Below are positions 7,934-16,782 of a stretch of 64,000 nucleotides of DNA, one piece after another. The stretch's first letter is position 1, and every line of letters begins with the position of its first letter. This stretch comes from Arthrobacter psychrochitiniphilus (lineage in GTDB: Bacteria > Actinomycetota > Actinomycetes > Actinomycetales > Micrococcaceae): NCBI RefSeq assembly GCF_003185915.1, contig NZ_QHLZ01000003.1, forward strand, positions 172,489 through 236,488. The letters run 5' to 3'. The position numbers were made by a program, and so were the translations under genes. The notes under the pieces are model-generated. The model made no database searches. It saw nothing but the letters and a program-made list of their open reading frames with translations, and was not told where the DNA came from.

Positions 7934-9058
7934 ATGACGTCGGCAACACTTGATAGCCCGGAAGTACTGGACGGACCCTCCACAGTGAAGGTTGCCAGAA
8001 AGCGGCCTGTGCGTGACCGCCACACCACGGACTTCATCAAGCTCACTGAAGAGGTGCGTGCTACCGGCCTCATGGCCCGCGATGTCACTTGGTATGTGAC
8101 CCGCTTCATCCGTCAAGGTATTGGCTACCTGATGGTCCTGGCACTGTTCCTGACATTGGGTCAGAGCTGGTGGCAGATTCTCACAGCCGTGCTGTTGGGC
8201 TTCATGTGCACACACACTGCCTTCATCTCTCACGATGCCGCACACCGCCAGGTCTTCGCCTCGGCTAAGAGCAATGCCTGGCTGGCCCGTATTGCCGGGA
8301 ACCTCTTTGTGGGCATGAGCTACGGCTGGTGGATGAACAAGCACGGCAAGCATCACTTGAATCCCAATAAGATCGGTGTTGACGGAGACATTGACCCCGG
8401 GGTTGTTGTGTTTGATCCCGAAAACGCAGCCAAGCGCACCGGCTTCGCTAAGTGGTTTGCCGCCCGTCAAGGGTACTTCCTCTTCCCGCTGCTGACACTC
8501 GTTGCCCTGGATCTGCACGTTGCCTCCATCAAGCGCGTGCTTGACCGCAGCGAGATTGTCCCGCAGCGCAAGGCGGAGATTGGCTTGCTGGCTATCCGCT
8601 TGGTCATCCTGCCTGCTCTCACCATTGCCTTCCTCGGTTGGGGAATCGGCTTGGCCTTCGTTGCAGTGCATGTCATGACTCTGGGCTTCTACATGGGTGC
8701 CTCCTTCGCCCCCAATCACAAGGGCATGCCGCTGGTTCCCAAAGACGTGAAGATTGACTTCATGCGCCGCCAGACCCTGATGAGCCGCAACATTTCAGGC
8801 GGCTGGTGGGTTGATGCCGGAATGGGCGGTTTGAATTACCAGATCGAACACCACCTTTTCCCCACCATGTCCTCCAGGAACTTGAAGGCAGTCCAGCCCA
8901 TGGTCCGTGCCTACTGCGCCGAGCGAAACATCACGTACACCGAAACCACCTTGAGCCAGTCGTACATGATCGTGATGCGCTATCTGAACCGTGTGGGTCT
9001 GGGCCAGCGTGACCCCTTCGAATGCCCCATCACAGCGAACATGCGCACCTCCCGCTAG
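7934..9058 (+). CDS. Membrane fatty-acid (acyl-CoA/acyl-lipid) desaturase
   Basis: 374 aa integral membrane di-iron desaturase. The three histidine boxes are intact: HDAAH at residues 100-104, HGKHH at 137-141 and QIEHH near residue 300; the Q in the third box is typical of front-end/linoleoyl-type and mycobacterial DesA3-like enzymes. Hydrophobic segments lie around residues 60-100 and 185-230. No cytochrome b5 domain is fused. ATG with AAGGAG upstream. It introduces a cis double bond into acyl chains and so adjusts membrane fluidity; a cold-response role is an inference. A repeat array follows the stop directly. Confidence 0.88.
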   Translation: MTSATLDSPEVLDGPSTVKVARKRPVRDRHTTDFIKLTEEVRATGLMARDVTWYVTRFIRQGIGYLMVLALFLTLGQSWWQILTAVLLGFMCTHTAFISHDAAHRQVFASAKSNAWLARIAGNLFVGMSYGWWMNKHGKHHLNPNKIGVDGDIDPGVVVFDPENAAKRTGFAKWFAARQGYFLFPLLTLVALDLHVASIKRVLDRSEIVPQRKAEIGLLAIRLVILPALTIAFLGWGIGLAFVAVHVMTLGFYMGASFAPNHKGMPLVPKDVKIDFMRRQTLMSRNISGGWWVDAGMGGLNYQIEHHLFPTMSSRNLKAVQPMVRAYCAERNITYTETTLSQSYMIVMRYLNRVGLGQRDPFECPITANMRTSR

Positions 9059-9067
9059 TCCCCAGCC

Positions 9068-9279
9068 GCTCCCACCCCTCGCAAGCTCACGGCGGGTCCC
9101 TCGCGGCTGTGAGCCCAAGCGCTCCCACCCCTCGCAAGCTCACGGCGGGTCCCTCGCGGCTGTGGGCCCAGCCGCTCCCACCCCTCGCAAGCTCACGGCG
9201 GGTCCCTCGCGGCTGTGGGCCCAAGCGCTCCCACCCCTCGCAAGCTCACGGCGGGTCCCTCGCGGCTGTGGGCCCAAGC
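9068..9279. repeat. Tandem array of four 53-bp units
   Basis: Four head-to-tail units start at 9068, 9121, 9174 and 9227, each beginning GCTCCCACCCCTCGCAAGCT and ending with GTGGGCCCA plus a short variable junction. They are nearly identical (first unit has GTGAGCCCA). A related single copy is at 1697-1746. The array fills the gap between the desaturase stop and the winged-helix gene. No spacers, so not CRISPR. Role unknown; each unit has a short CCCAC/GTGGG foldback. Confidence 0.92.
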
Positions 9280-9293
9280 CGTAGAGTGGGTGA

Positions 9294-10436
9294 ATGGCCT
9301 CGAACGTCACACCCGCACAGATCGCTCGGCTGCGGCTCGCCGCCCAAGGAATTTTCACAACGTCCACCAGTCCCAGTCCGGGGCCGGTGGACGTTGTGCG
9401 TTCCCTGACAGCGCTCCAAGGTCAAGACTTCCAAGGAGCCCTGTGGTCCATTGGCCTGCGCTCACCCGCAAGTACCCGCGCCAGTGTGGAGGCCGCGTTC
9501 AACAGCGGCCAACTTGTTAGGTCCTGGCCTATGCGCGGCACCTTGCATGTGAGCGCCGCCGAGGACCTTGGCTGGATCCTCTCCCTGACGGCAGAACGCA
9601 TGTACAAGAGCCTTGCCACCCGCCACCGCCAGCTGGACATTACTGCCTCGGACATCGCCCACGTGCGCGAGCTTGCCCTGGCGCTGCTGGACCGCTCAGG
9701 CGGAAAGGCCCCGCGCGAACAACTCCTAGCCGCGTTTGAGCAGGCAGGGCAATATACCAAGGCCCAACGCGGCTATCACTTCCTGTTCGTGCTCTGCCTT
9801 GACGGAACCCTTGTCCAAGGGCCCATCAACCCGAGCGGCAATGGCAACGGACAGTACTTTGTCAGCGCAAAGCAATGGATTAGGAACCCGCGGGTACTAC
9901 CACGCGAGGCGGCACTCGCGGAGCTGGGCCTGCGATATTTCCGCGGCCATGGCCCGGCAACTCTGAGAGATTTTCAGTGGTGGGCGAAGCTGACACTCAA
10001 GGACATCAACGCCGCTCTGGAGCAGCTCAAGGATCAGCTGGTCACGATCGAATGCAACGGCACACGCTATTGGCTGGCGCCGGAAACTGCGGAGCTGCTG
10101 GGCAGTAAGGGGCTGAGGGGGAGCGTTCCGGGGGCGCGCTCAGTGCTTTTGCTCCCCGGCTTTGACGAGTACCTACTCGGTTACACGGACCGCAGTGCAG
10201 CACTGGCCCCGCACCATGCGCCGCTAACTGTGCCGGGCAACAACGGGATGTTCAAGGCTACGGTGGTGACCGGAGGGCAGGTCGCCGGGACCTGGCGCAA
10301 AGCGCAAAGTGCCCCCGAGAAACAAAGGCAACTGGCCGGCGTCGTGCTGCCGGAGCTTTTTGGAGAGTTGACACCAAACCAGCACAGGGCGCTGGCGACG
10401 TCAGCTGCGGCGTATGCCCGGTGGTTAAAGCCCTGA
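9294..10436 (+). CDS. Winged helix DNA-binding domain protein (HTH_42 / PF06224-like)
   Basis: 380 aa. The N-terminal half has VDVVRSLTALQGQDFQGALWSIGLR and SWPMRGTLHVSAAEDLGWIL, typical of the winged-helix HTH_42 family that includes AlkZ/YcaQ-like DNA glycosylases. This is the larger actinobacterial branch, whose members are mostly uncharacterised; it also has RYFRGHGPATLRDFQWWAKL and LPGFDEYLLGYTDR. No membrane segment. DNA binding is likely; glycosylase activity is a possibility only. ATG 15 bp after the last repeat unit; a strong hairpin overlaps the stop codon. Confidence 0.75.
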   Translation: MASNVTPAQIARLRLAAQGIFTTSTSPSPGPVDVVRSLTALQGQDFQGALWSIGLRSPASTRASVEAAFNSGQLVRSWPMRGTLHVSAAEDLGWILSLTAERMYKSLATRHRQLDITASDIAHVRELALALLDRSGGKAPREQLLAAFEQAGQYTKAQRGYHFLFVLCLDGTLVQGPINPSGNGNGQYFVSAKQWIRNPRVLPREAALAELGLRYFRGHGPATLRDFQWWAKLTLKDINAALEQLKDQLVTIECNGTRYWLAPETAELLGSKGLRGSVPGARSVLLLPGFDEYLLGYTDRSAALAPHHAPLTVPGNNGMFKATVVTGGQVAGTWRKAQSAPEKQRQLAGVVLPELFGELTPNQHRALATSAAAYARWLKP

Positions 10437-10470
10437 GCCTCCCCTGCGTGAATCACGGCGGGGAGGCTCA
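10434..10470. terminator. Convergent terminator hairpin
   Basis: Arms TGAGCCTCCCC (10434-10444) and GGGGAGGCTCA (10460-10470), 11 bp, 15-nt loop. The left arm starts with the TGA of the winged-helix gene; asd ends 12 bp further on the other strand. Confidence 0.8.
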
Positions 10471-10481
10471 TGGCGTAGGAG

Positions 10482-11633
10482 TTAGAGCGTGCCCACGGCG
10501 ATCTTCAGCATGCGGCGCAGCGGCTCGGCGGCACCCCAGAGGAGCTGGTCTCCCACGGTGAACGCGCTGATGTACTCGGGGCCCATCTCCATCTTGCGGA
10601 TGCGGCCTACCGGAATATCCAGCGTGCCGGAGGCGGCAACAGGGGTCAGATCAGCCATAGAAGCGTCCTTGGTGTTCGGAACCACCTTGGCCCACTCGTT
10701 GTCGTTGCTCAACAAGGATTCAATTTCAGCCACTGAGAGGTCCTCGCGAAGCTTCAAAGTGAGAGCCTGCGAGTGAGAGCGCATGGCGCCGATCCTTACG
10801 CACAGGCCGTCCATGATGACCTTATTCTCGGCAGTGGTGCCCAGGATCTTGTTGGTCTCAACCCCAGCCTTCCATTCTTCCTTGGACTGGCCATTGCCCA
10901 GATCGGCGTCAATCCAGGGAATCAGAGAGCCGGCCAGAGGGACACCGAACTGCGAGGAATCAACGCCCTCGCGCTGGTGAGCCAGAACCTTACGGTCAAT
11001 ATCTAAAATGGCCGAGGCCGGGTTGTCCAACTCGCTGGCAACCTCAGAGTTGAGCGTACCGAACTGATTCAGGAGCTCGCGCATGTGGCGTGCACCGCCG
11101 CCGGAGGCAGCCTGGTACGTCATGGAGGTGCCCCATTCCACCAGGTTGTTCTTGAAGAGCCCGCCGAGCCCCATGAGCATGCAGGAGACGGTGCAGTTGC
11201 CGCCCACGTAGTCCTTCACTCCAGAGGACAATCCCGCATCGATGACGTCACGGTTGATGGGATCCAGCACAATGATCGAATCGTTGTTCATACGCAGGGT
11301 GGACGCTGCATCCATCCAGAGCCCGTCCCAGCCGCGGTTGCGCAGTTCGGAGTGTACGCGGGAGGTGTAGTCCCCGCCCTGGGCGGTGACAATAATGGGA
11401 AGTTTGGCCAACGTATCAATATCAAAGGCGTCTTCGAGCTTGCCGGAATCGCCGGCACCGGTAATGGTGGGGGCCGCGCCGCCAGCATTAGAGGTGGAGA
11501 AGAAGACAGGGTTGATATCGCCGAAGTCGCCTTCGTCCTGCATGCGCTGCAACAGAACGGAACCGACCATGCCGCGCCAGCCAACCAGTCCGACGGACGG
11601 ATTGCTGGCAGAAGAAACGTTGTTATTGGTCAT
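10482..11633 (-). CDS. asd: Aspartate-semialdehyde dehydrogenase, E. coli-type
   Basis: 383 aa from the ATG at 11633 ([25 protein letters not shown]), preceded by a GGGAGG site; the in-frame extension to 11711 looks spurious. Reduces aspartyl phosphate to aspartate semialdehyde for lysine/DAP, threonine and methionine synthesis. N-terminal NADP fold [16 protein letters not shown], substrate phosphate region [10 protein letters not shown], catalytic Cys about residue 147 in GGNCTVSCM and a later His in [10 protein letters not shown]. Length and motifs are those of the Gram-negative branch rather than the shorter form usual in many actinobacteria. It is not next to an aspartokinase gene here. 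Confidence 0.92.
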   Translation of the reverse strand: MTNNNVSSASNPSVGLVGWRGMVGSVLLQRMQDEGDFGDINPVFFSTSNAGGAAPTITGAGDSGKLEDAFDIDTLAKLPIIVTAQGGDYTSRVHSELRNRGWDGLWMDAASTLRMNNDSIIVLDPINRDVIDAGLSSGVKDYVGGNCTVSCMLMGLGGLFKNNLVEWGTSMTYQAASGGGARHMRELLNQFGTLNSEVASELDNPASAILDIDRKVLAHQREGVDSSQFGVPLAGSLIPWIDADLGNGQSKEEWKAGVETNKILGTTAENKVIMDGLCVRIGAMRSHSQALTLKLREDLSVAEIESLLSNDNEWAKVVPNTKDASMADLTPVAASGTLDIPVGRIRKMEMGPEYISAFTVGDQLLWGAAEPLRRMLKIAVGTL

Positions 11634-11770
11634 GCCTCCCAGTTTAGGCGGGAGGGGCAAATCGGGTGAAGTTGGTGTCACCACGTGAACACGTTCAGGG
11701 CTGCGTTCCACCCTGCCAACAGCATGTGTCTTAGATACGGGTGGTGTTTGGTGCTGGGGTGTTAAACAGT

Positions 11771-11812
11771 GGGGGCGGTGGCTCAGAACAATTGCTCTGA
11801 GCCGCCCGCCCC
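11771..11812. terminator. Terminator hairpin below the surface-protein gene
   Basis: Arms 11771-11787 and 11795-11812 (GGGGGCGG...GGCTCAGA against TCTGAGCC...CCGCCCCC, one mismatch and one bulge) around a short AT-rich loop, just past the minus-strand stop at 11837 and upstream of the asd promoter region. Confidence 0.7.
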
Positions 11813-11836
11813 CTATTGACTAGGAGTAGCTTCACA

Positions 11837-13975
11837 TTAGTGGCTTGAGCTCCTGCGGCGGTTGAGCATGAACAGTGTTGCACCGGCTGCCAGCAACAGA
11901 GCTGCCAAGCCACCGATCCACACGTTCTTAGCACCAGTGCTAGCCAGATCATCGCCACCCGTGGCGGGCGCCGTAGTACTGGCCGAAGTGGTCACATCCG
12001 TTGCCGGAGTAGTCACTGTGGCCGCTGTGATAATCAACGGTGCACTAACCTGCTGCAGCTCACCATCAAAACCTTTACCGTCAATGATGATCCGGTGACT
12101 TCCCACAGGAACATTAGCCGGCAACTGCACGCTCAGCCGCACAACACCCTGAGCATCAGCAGTAGCCGTGCCCAATATCAACGGCTCCGAATGCAGCGTG
12201 AACGTTGCACTACTACCGGGCAAGAAGTTCTCACCGGTAATGACAAGCCCACCACCGGCGGCAACAGAATCGGCACTGAGATCAATCCCCGGAGTTGCCG
12301 GTTCCTGAGACGGACTCTGGCTAGCGGTGGGGCTAACCGAAGCCGTTACACTCCCAGTAGCAGTAGCAGTAGCAGTAGCAGTAGCAGTAGCGCTTGCCGA
12401 AGCACTCGGTGTAGCAGTCGCGCTTGGGCTGGCAGTCTCTGTGGGAGTTGTGTCCGGGGCGGCTTCTAACACTGTGGTGCCGAGCTTATTCCAGCCGGTG
12501 GTGCTGGGAGCGCCAGTCAACGCTAATTTGATACCGGGAGCATTGTTGCGAGTTTTGTCCACAATTGCAATGGCGAAGTCATAGCTCCCAGCGGGGACGT
12601 CGGTGGGTGCAAAAACCGTGCTGGTTGGGTAACTAGTTCCCTTGATCCAAGAGCCAGGATTAACGTCAGACTGTATCTGGTAGACAGGTTCGCCAGTGAC
12701 TTTATTCAGCAGCGCGTAGGAAACCTGGTACTTGTTATTCCACTGTGGGTTGTCGTTAGGCATCCGGCCCCAAGCCGTATTGGTCCAACTTGAGGAGACT
12801 GTGGCCTGGCGTGCGCCAAAGGGAAGAACTGAAGGCATGTTTACGGTGCCAGGTGCTAGTCGGTAGCCGCCGTTGATGGCGAAGTCCTGCACCAAGTCAG
12901 GGTTGTCAACTACCCAAGTTTTCACGTCAGGCTCGTGGCGCAGATCCAAGTAGTTGGCGTGCAGTTGCTTGGCGTCGGCTACAACTCGCTCCAGCATGGG
13001 GCGGTAGGGCTTGGCTCCGGGGACCTTGAAGCTATCATCGCAGGAAGTCTCCCTGATAGTGAAGTTCTGGTAGCAGTTTTCCCCCACCAAAATGGTGTTC
13101 GGGAAGCGTGAAGAAATAGCATTTTTTTGATCCTGAGGGAACCACAGGGTGCTGCCCAAGCTATCGCGGCGCATGATGGATCCCTTGGCGATCTGCTGAT
13201 CCAATTCTGTGTAGCTGAAGGCCGGAGCGAAGTTCAGCGCCAGTAGAACATGCGAGAAGGATTTGCGGTAGAGGTTACCCAACCATTGCAGGACCGGTTC
13301 GGCGCCAGCCGTGGGTCCAGCTTGGTAGTTGTGCATTTCTCCCCAATGCCCAATGGTGTTCGTATCGACAAAATCGACCTCTTCGGGATTATCAAAGCGT
13401 GCACCGAAGGCGGCCATGAAGTTCTCGAACTTGGCCCGGAAGATTGCATTGTTCGCATGCGGGGTTTTGAACGATGAATTTGAGGGGGCGCCGTAGCCTG
13501 TGGCTCCCGCATCGAAAACGAACTGGGGTGTTGCCTGTTGGTGGGTATCCTGGCTATCCACAAAAACTCGGAAAGCGAGGCGTTGGCCGTGGTCTTTGGC
13601 CTGCTTAATGAAGGATTTGAAGTTCTCGTCTACATCCCAAGCGTATTTCCCTTCCGCGGGTTCTAGACGTGACCACGGGATGCGCAGATATACCACGGAA
13701 GACGCAGCAGAGTTTGGTCCAACCTCGCCCCAAAATGCGTTGGCGTCTGCCAATGCGTGGTCAAACTCTTCGGCGTACGCCATCCAGCCCATACCCGGGT
13801 TGCGCAGGACGCTTGTCTCATCGCGTTCTGGAGTTAGTGCAGACATGGTGGCTGTTGCGGGGGGAGCTGTTGAGTCAGCCAGCGTCGATGGGACGGCTAC
13901 AGCAGCCTGCATGAACGAGCACGATATCAGGACGGCTGTCAGTGCTCCAGCCGCCTTCAAAAAGGGACGTTTCAT
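11837..13975 (-). CDS. Secreted, sortase-anchored glycosidase-like protein (DUF4874/DUF4832-like)
   Basis: 712 aa. Sec signal peptide at residues 1-30 (MKRPFLKAAGALTAVLISCS... AVA cleavage region). Residues about 50-400 look like a glycosidase-type TIM barrel: NPGMGWM, VVYLRIPWSRLEPAEGKYAW, then IGHWGEMHNYQ with a candidate acid/base Glu, as in DUF4874/DUF4832 proteins. A beta-rich domain follows (about 400-510), then a Ser/Thr/Ala/Pro linker encoded partly by a hexanucleotide repeat, an Ig-like domain, and a C-terminal LASTG motif, hydrophobic helix and RRR tail, matching sortase E sorting signals. It lies downstream of a sugar importer on the same strand (104-bp gap), so a role in releasing imported sugar is inferred; activity is unproven. 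Confidence 0.75.
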   Translation of the reverse strand: MKRPFLKAAGALTAVLISCSFMQAAVAVPSTLADSTAPPATATMSALTPERDETSVLRNPGMGWMAYAEEFDHALADANAFWGEVGPNSAASSVVYLRIPWSRLEPAEGKYAWDVDENFKSFIKQAKDHGQRLAFRVFVDSQDTHQQATPQFVFDAGATGYGAPSNSSFKTPHANNAIFRAKFENFMAAFGARFDNPEEVDFVDTNTIGHWGEMHNYQAGPTAGAEPVLQWLGNLYRKSFSHVLLALNFAPAFSYTELDQQIAKGSIMRRDSLGSTLWFPQDQKNAISSRFPNTILVGENCYQNFTIRETSCDDSFKVPGAKPYRPMLERVVADAKQLHANYLDLRHEPDVKTWVVDNPDLVQDFAINGGYRLAPGTVNMPSVLPFGARQATVSSSWTNTAWGRMPNDNPQWNNKYQVSYALLNKVTGEPVYQIQSDVNPGSWIKGTSYPTSTVFAPTDVPAGSYDFAIAIVDKTRNNAPGIKLALTGAPSTTGWNKLGTTVLEAAPDTTPTETASPSATATPSASASATATATATATATGSVTASVSPTASQSPSQEPATPGIDLSADSVAAGGGLVITGENFLPGSSATFTLHSEPLILGTATADAQGVVRLSVQLPANVPVGSHRIIIDGKGFDGELQQVSAPLIITAATVTTPATDVTTSASTTAPATGGDDLASTGAKNVWIGGLAALLLAAGATLFMLNRRRSSSH
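12355..12390. repeat. Hexanucleotide microsatellite (CAGTAG)6 in coding sequence
   Basis: Six perfect copies of CAGTAG on the plus strand encode alternating Ala-Thr on the minus strand, within the wall-spanning linker of the surface protein. Copy-number change would alter linker length in two-residue steps without shifting frame. Confidence 0.9.
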
Positions 13976-14079
13976 AATCTTCCTATCTGTTATATTTCAG
14001 GTGAACCACGCCGATTGAACCAAGAGTCACTGGAGCACCAGCTAAGGGAATCGCATCGCTTTCGCAACGGAGATATCTG

Positions 14080-14847
14080 TTAGGTAGTGGAGAAAAGTTG
14101 GCATGCAGTGGAGGCGGCCAGTGGCAGTTGGGTCGTGTCTACTTCCCAGCGATCCCGTGCCTCCCAACCAAGATCTTCAAGTGCGTTTTTGGTGTTCCAA
14201 CGCTCCGTGGAATCAAGAGAGACGCCGTGGTAAATACCAAAGCCCGGGGATCGGTTCAGTGCTGCGTCGATCAGTGTCAAAAGATCTCCGGTGGAGAGCC
14301 ACGTGTGAGCGTACTGCCGCTCTATCAAAGGCCAGCCGGTCAAACCAAGTCTGAGGCAGGAAACTGCGTCACCTTGTGCGTCTTGATGAAGGCGGGCCAA
14401 AGCCTCCACGGCGATTTTGCTTGCACCATAGGAGCAACAGGGACGTGGTGCATGGGCCGGATCAATGTGGTGAACTCCGTCCCGGTAGTCCAAACCGGTG
14501 GCATGAATGGAACTCGCAATCACCAGCTTCCGTACAGCAAATTCTCGTGCCGCGCTGAACAGATGGCTCATCATTGAGACGTTGCCAAACGCCTCCCCCA
14601 CCGAGGCGGCAGGGGAGGCGTTGGCAGCCAGGTGGAGGATTGCGTGGCAACCCTCCACCGCAGACCGGGCGAAGTTTTGATCGGCGAGATCACCGACCAC
14701 TACCTCGTCTTCTGTCTCAAAAATGGCCGGGTACGGATCGAGAACGGTTCTGGTGGTGATTCTGATCCGGTAGCTACGGCGCAATTGCTCTAGCAGTAGA
14801 CGTCCCACCGTGCCATTTCCTCCAGTGAGGAGAAGAAGAGGTTTCAA
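14080..14847 (-). CDS. NAD-dependent sugar/uronate dehydrogenase-like SDR (epimerase family)
   Basis: 255 aa extended short-chain dehydrogenase. N-terminal nucleotide site LLLTGGNGTVGRLLLEQL, then CHAILHLAANAS, VIASSIHATG and the catalytic SYGASKIAVEAL (Tyr-x3-Lys). From VIASSIHATG to LGWEARD it tracks uronate dehydrogenase (Udh) closely, e.g. the YAHTWLSTGDLLTLIDAAL segment. Udh oxidises the anomeric carbon of hexuronates to aldaric lactones. Here the partners are a lactonase and galactonate dehydratase, so oxidation of galactose to galactonolactone is an attractive alternative. Starts 19 bp after the upstream permease gene, so part of the importer operon. Family firm; substrate inferred. 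Confidence 0.72.
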   Translation of the reverse strand: MKPLLLLTGGNGTVGRLLLEQLRRSYRIRITTRTVLDPYPAIFETEDEVVVGDLADQNFARSAVEGCHAILHLAANASPAASVGEAFGNVSMMSHLFSAAREFAVRKLVIASSIHATGLDYRDGVHHIDPAHAPRPCCSYGASKIAVEALARLHQDAQGDAVSCLRLGLTGWPLIERQYAHTWLSTGDLLTLIDAALNRSPGFGIYHGVSLDSTERWNTKNALEDLGWEARDRWEVDTTQLPLAASTACQLFSTT

Positions 14848-14866
14848 CGCTAAGGCTTCCTTTCGA

Positions 14867-15811
14867 TTACTTGCTAATACCCACTGTCATTCCTTCAACA
14901 ATGCGCCGGCCCAACCAAATGAACAGGGCCAGAACGGGGGTGACTACCATGACAATGCCAGCGAAGAGCCCGCCCCAATCGGCGCCATTGAATTGTGCCT
15001 GATCAAGGAAGGCCAACAGGGCGATCGGCAGTGTCCGGTTTTCTGACGTGGTCAGTAGTACCAGCGAGAACAAGGTTTCGTTCCAGCCGCTGATGACAGC
15101 CAGCATAAACGCGGTGACCAAACCAGAACGAGCCAAAGGAAGCACGATCTGGATAAAGGTGCGTATTCCGGAGGAGCCGTCAATAGCAGCGGCCTCCTCT
15201 ATTTCTACTGGCAACGAACGGAAGAACCCAGCCAGCAGGAACACGGTAAAAGGAATACCGAGCCCCACCATCACTAGAATTAGCCCTTGAATACTGTTGA
15301 TCATCTTCAGATGGGAGATGTCCTGAAACTTGGCCATCATGATATAGACAGGGACCAGCAGAACCTGACCGGGAACTCCCAGACCCAGCACAAACAGCAG
15401 GGTGAATGTGGAGGAGAGTTTACGGGTTGACTTGGCCAATACATATGCCGCGGGTGCGGCAATGGCAACCACCAGGAGCGAAGAAATTAAGGTGGCAATG
15501 ACCGAGTTAATGGCGGCTGTGCCAAACCCCCCGGTATTCCATGCAGTGCTGTAGTTTTCCCAGAACGGGACCGCTGGTATACCCAGCGGGTCCCGAGCAA
15601 TATCCCGCGTGTCACGTATGGAAGTGAGTACCATCCAGACCAGAAGGAAGATATTGAAAGCTACCAGCAGCCACACCACTGCCCTGCCCACGTAGCCGCC
15701 GAGGCTAATTCGGTCCTTCCGTGAGGACCTGCGCCGTGTGGGTGTCTTTGGAGTGTGGGAGGCCTTCGCCGTTTCAGTTCGAAGCGGGGGCTGAGTTATG
15801 ACTTGGTTCAC
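14867..15811 (-). CDS. ABC sugar transporter permease, MalG-type
   Basis: 314 aa inner-membrane protein of the carbohydrate-uptake 1 family, six predicted membrane segments after a basic cytoplasmic N-terminus (PTRRRSSRKDR). The EAA loop that docks the ATPase is present as EIEEAAAIDGSSGIRTFIQIVLPL. It pairs with the MalF-type permease 17 bp upstream and the binding protein before that. No ATPase gene occurs in the cluster. Oxidoreductase gene follows 19 bp after the stop. Confidence 0.88.
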   Translation of the reverse strand: MNQVITQPPLRTETAKASHTPKTPTRRRSSRKDRISLGGYVGRAVVWLLVAFNIFLLVWMVLTSIRDTRDIARDPLGIPAVPFWENYSTAWNTGGFGTAAINSVIATLISSLLVVAIAAPAAYVLAKSTRKLSSTFTLLFVLGLGVPGQVLLVPVYIMMAKFQDISHLKMINSIQGLILVMVGLGIPFTVFLLAGFFRSLPVEIEEAAAIDGSSGIRTFIQIVLPLARSGLVTAFMLAVISGWNETLFSLVLLTTSENRTLPIALLAFLDQAQFNGADWGGLFAGIVMVVTPVLALFIWLGRRIVEGMTVGISK

Positions 15812-15828
15812 GAATTCAACCTTGCTTC

Positions 15829-16779
15829 CTAGATTTCAACGGCGTCGCGACGCAACATGCGGCGCAGCCCGATGGTGAGAACAGTGACGAGAACCAAGCT
15901 GACAATTGCTGATGCGGCAGAAATACCAAACTCACGATCGCCACCGCTGCCAAACGCCGCCTGGAAGACGTACAGGGCTGTTGACCAGGTGCTCGTGGGC
16001 GGTGGTTTTGCTGTGGAACCGCCGAAGACCAAAATCAGCTCAAAGACTTTCACTGAACTCATGGTCCACAAGACGGCACACACAGAAATAACATCCCAAG
16101 CAAGCGGAAGCGTCACGTGACGGAACTTGGTCCAAGGACCAGCGCCGTCCAGTCCGGCTGCCTCATAGTAATAGGCCGGGATTTGGTCCACAGCGGACAT
16201 GATGATGGTGGTGAAGTAGCCGGTGGCACTCCAGATCATCACGATCATGATCATGTTGAATAGATTGTCTTGAGCCAGCCACTTGGGCGGATCCTGAACG
16301 CCTACCAGCAACAAGAGTTTGTTGACAGGGCCAGAAGGGCTGAAGAGGAAACCGGCAAAAATACCGAAGACCATGGCATTGATCAACGTAGGAAAGAACA
16401 AAACGCTGCGAACAAACTTCTTGCCCATCATGTCCCGCAGGATCATGGTTAGGCCAAAAGCGAAGACAAACGTCACGATTCCAACAATGAAGAGAATCTT
16501 CAAGGTGTTAATGATGGATCCAATGAAGACCGGATCCTTAGATAGCCGGATGTAGTTATCCAGGCCTACCCACTTGAGCTCGTTAATCCCATCCCATTCA
16601 TTAAGGCTCAACCAGCCAGCAAAAATGATAGGAACGAGGTAAAACAAGATCATGAGGATCAGTGCTGGTGCCAACATTGGCCAGAACAGCCGTCGCCGGC
16701 TGCGTTCAATTGCGGACATGCCGGCACGTGGGCGTGCAGTGTTGCGCCCACGTGCCAGCGGAAGAACAGGGGTAGCCAT
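15829..16779 (-). CDS. ABC sugar transporter permease, MalF-type
   Basis: 316 aa, six predicted membrane segments. EAA loop YYYEAAGLDGAGPWTKFRHVTLPL near residues 205-228. Starts 3 bp after the stop of the solute-binding lipoprotein gene. Forms the heterodimeric channel with the following MalG-type permease. The context (sugar-acid catabolic genes on the divergent arm) points to a monosaccharide or small oligosaccharide substrate. Confidence 0.88.
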   Translation of the reverse strand: MATPVLPLARGRNTARPRAGMSAIERSRRRLFWPMLAPALILMILFYLVPIIFAGWLSLNEWDGINELKWVGLDNYIRLSKDPVFIGSIINTLKILFIVGIVTFVFAFGLTMILRDMMGKKFVRSVLFFPTLINAMVFGIFAGFLFSPSGPVNKLLLLVGVQDPPKWLAQDNLFNMIMIVMIWSATGYFTTIIMSAVDQIPAYYYEAAGLDGAGPWTKFRHVTLPLAWDVISVCAVLWTMSSVKVFELILVFGGSTAKPPPTSTWSTALYVFQAAFGSGGDREFGISAASAIVSLVLVTVLTIGLRRMLRRDAVEI

Positions 16780-16782
16780 CAG

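Noticed and set aside
9068-9279. Possible CRISPR array
   Set aside because: Units are directly adjacent with no unique spacers, and no cas gene is nearby.
8991-9408. Open frames across the 53-bp repeat array on both strands
   Set aside because: They only reflect the repeat lacking stops (53 bp is not a multiple of three, so all frames are visited); composition is repetitive and no start site is convincing.
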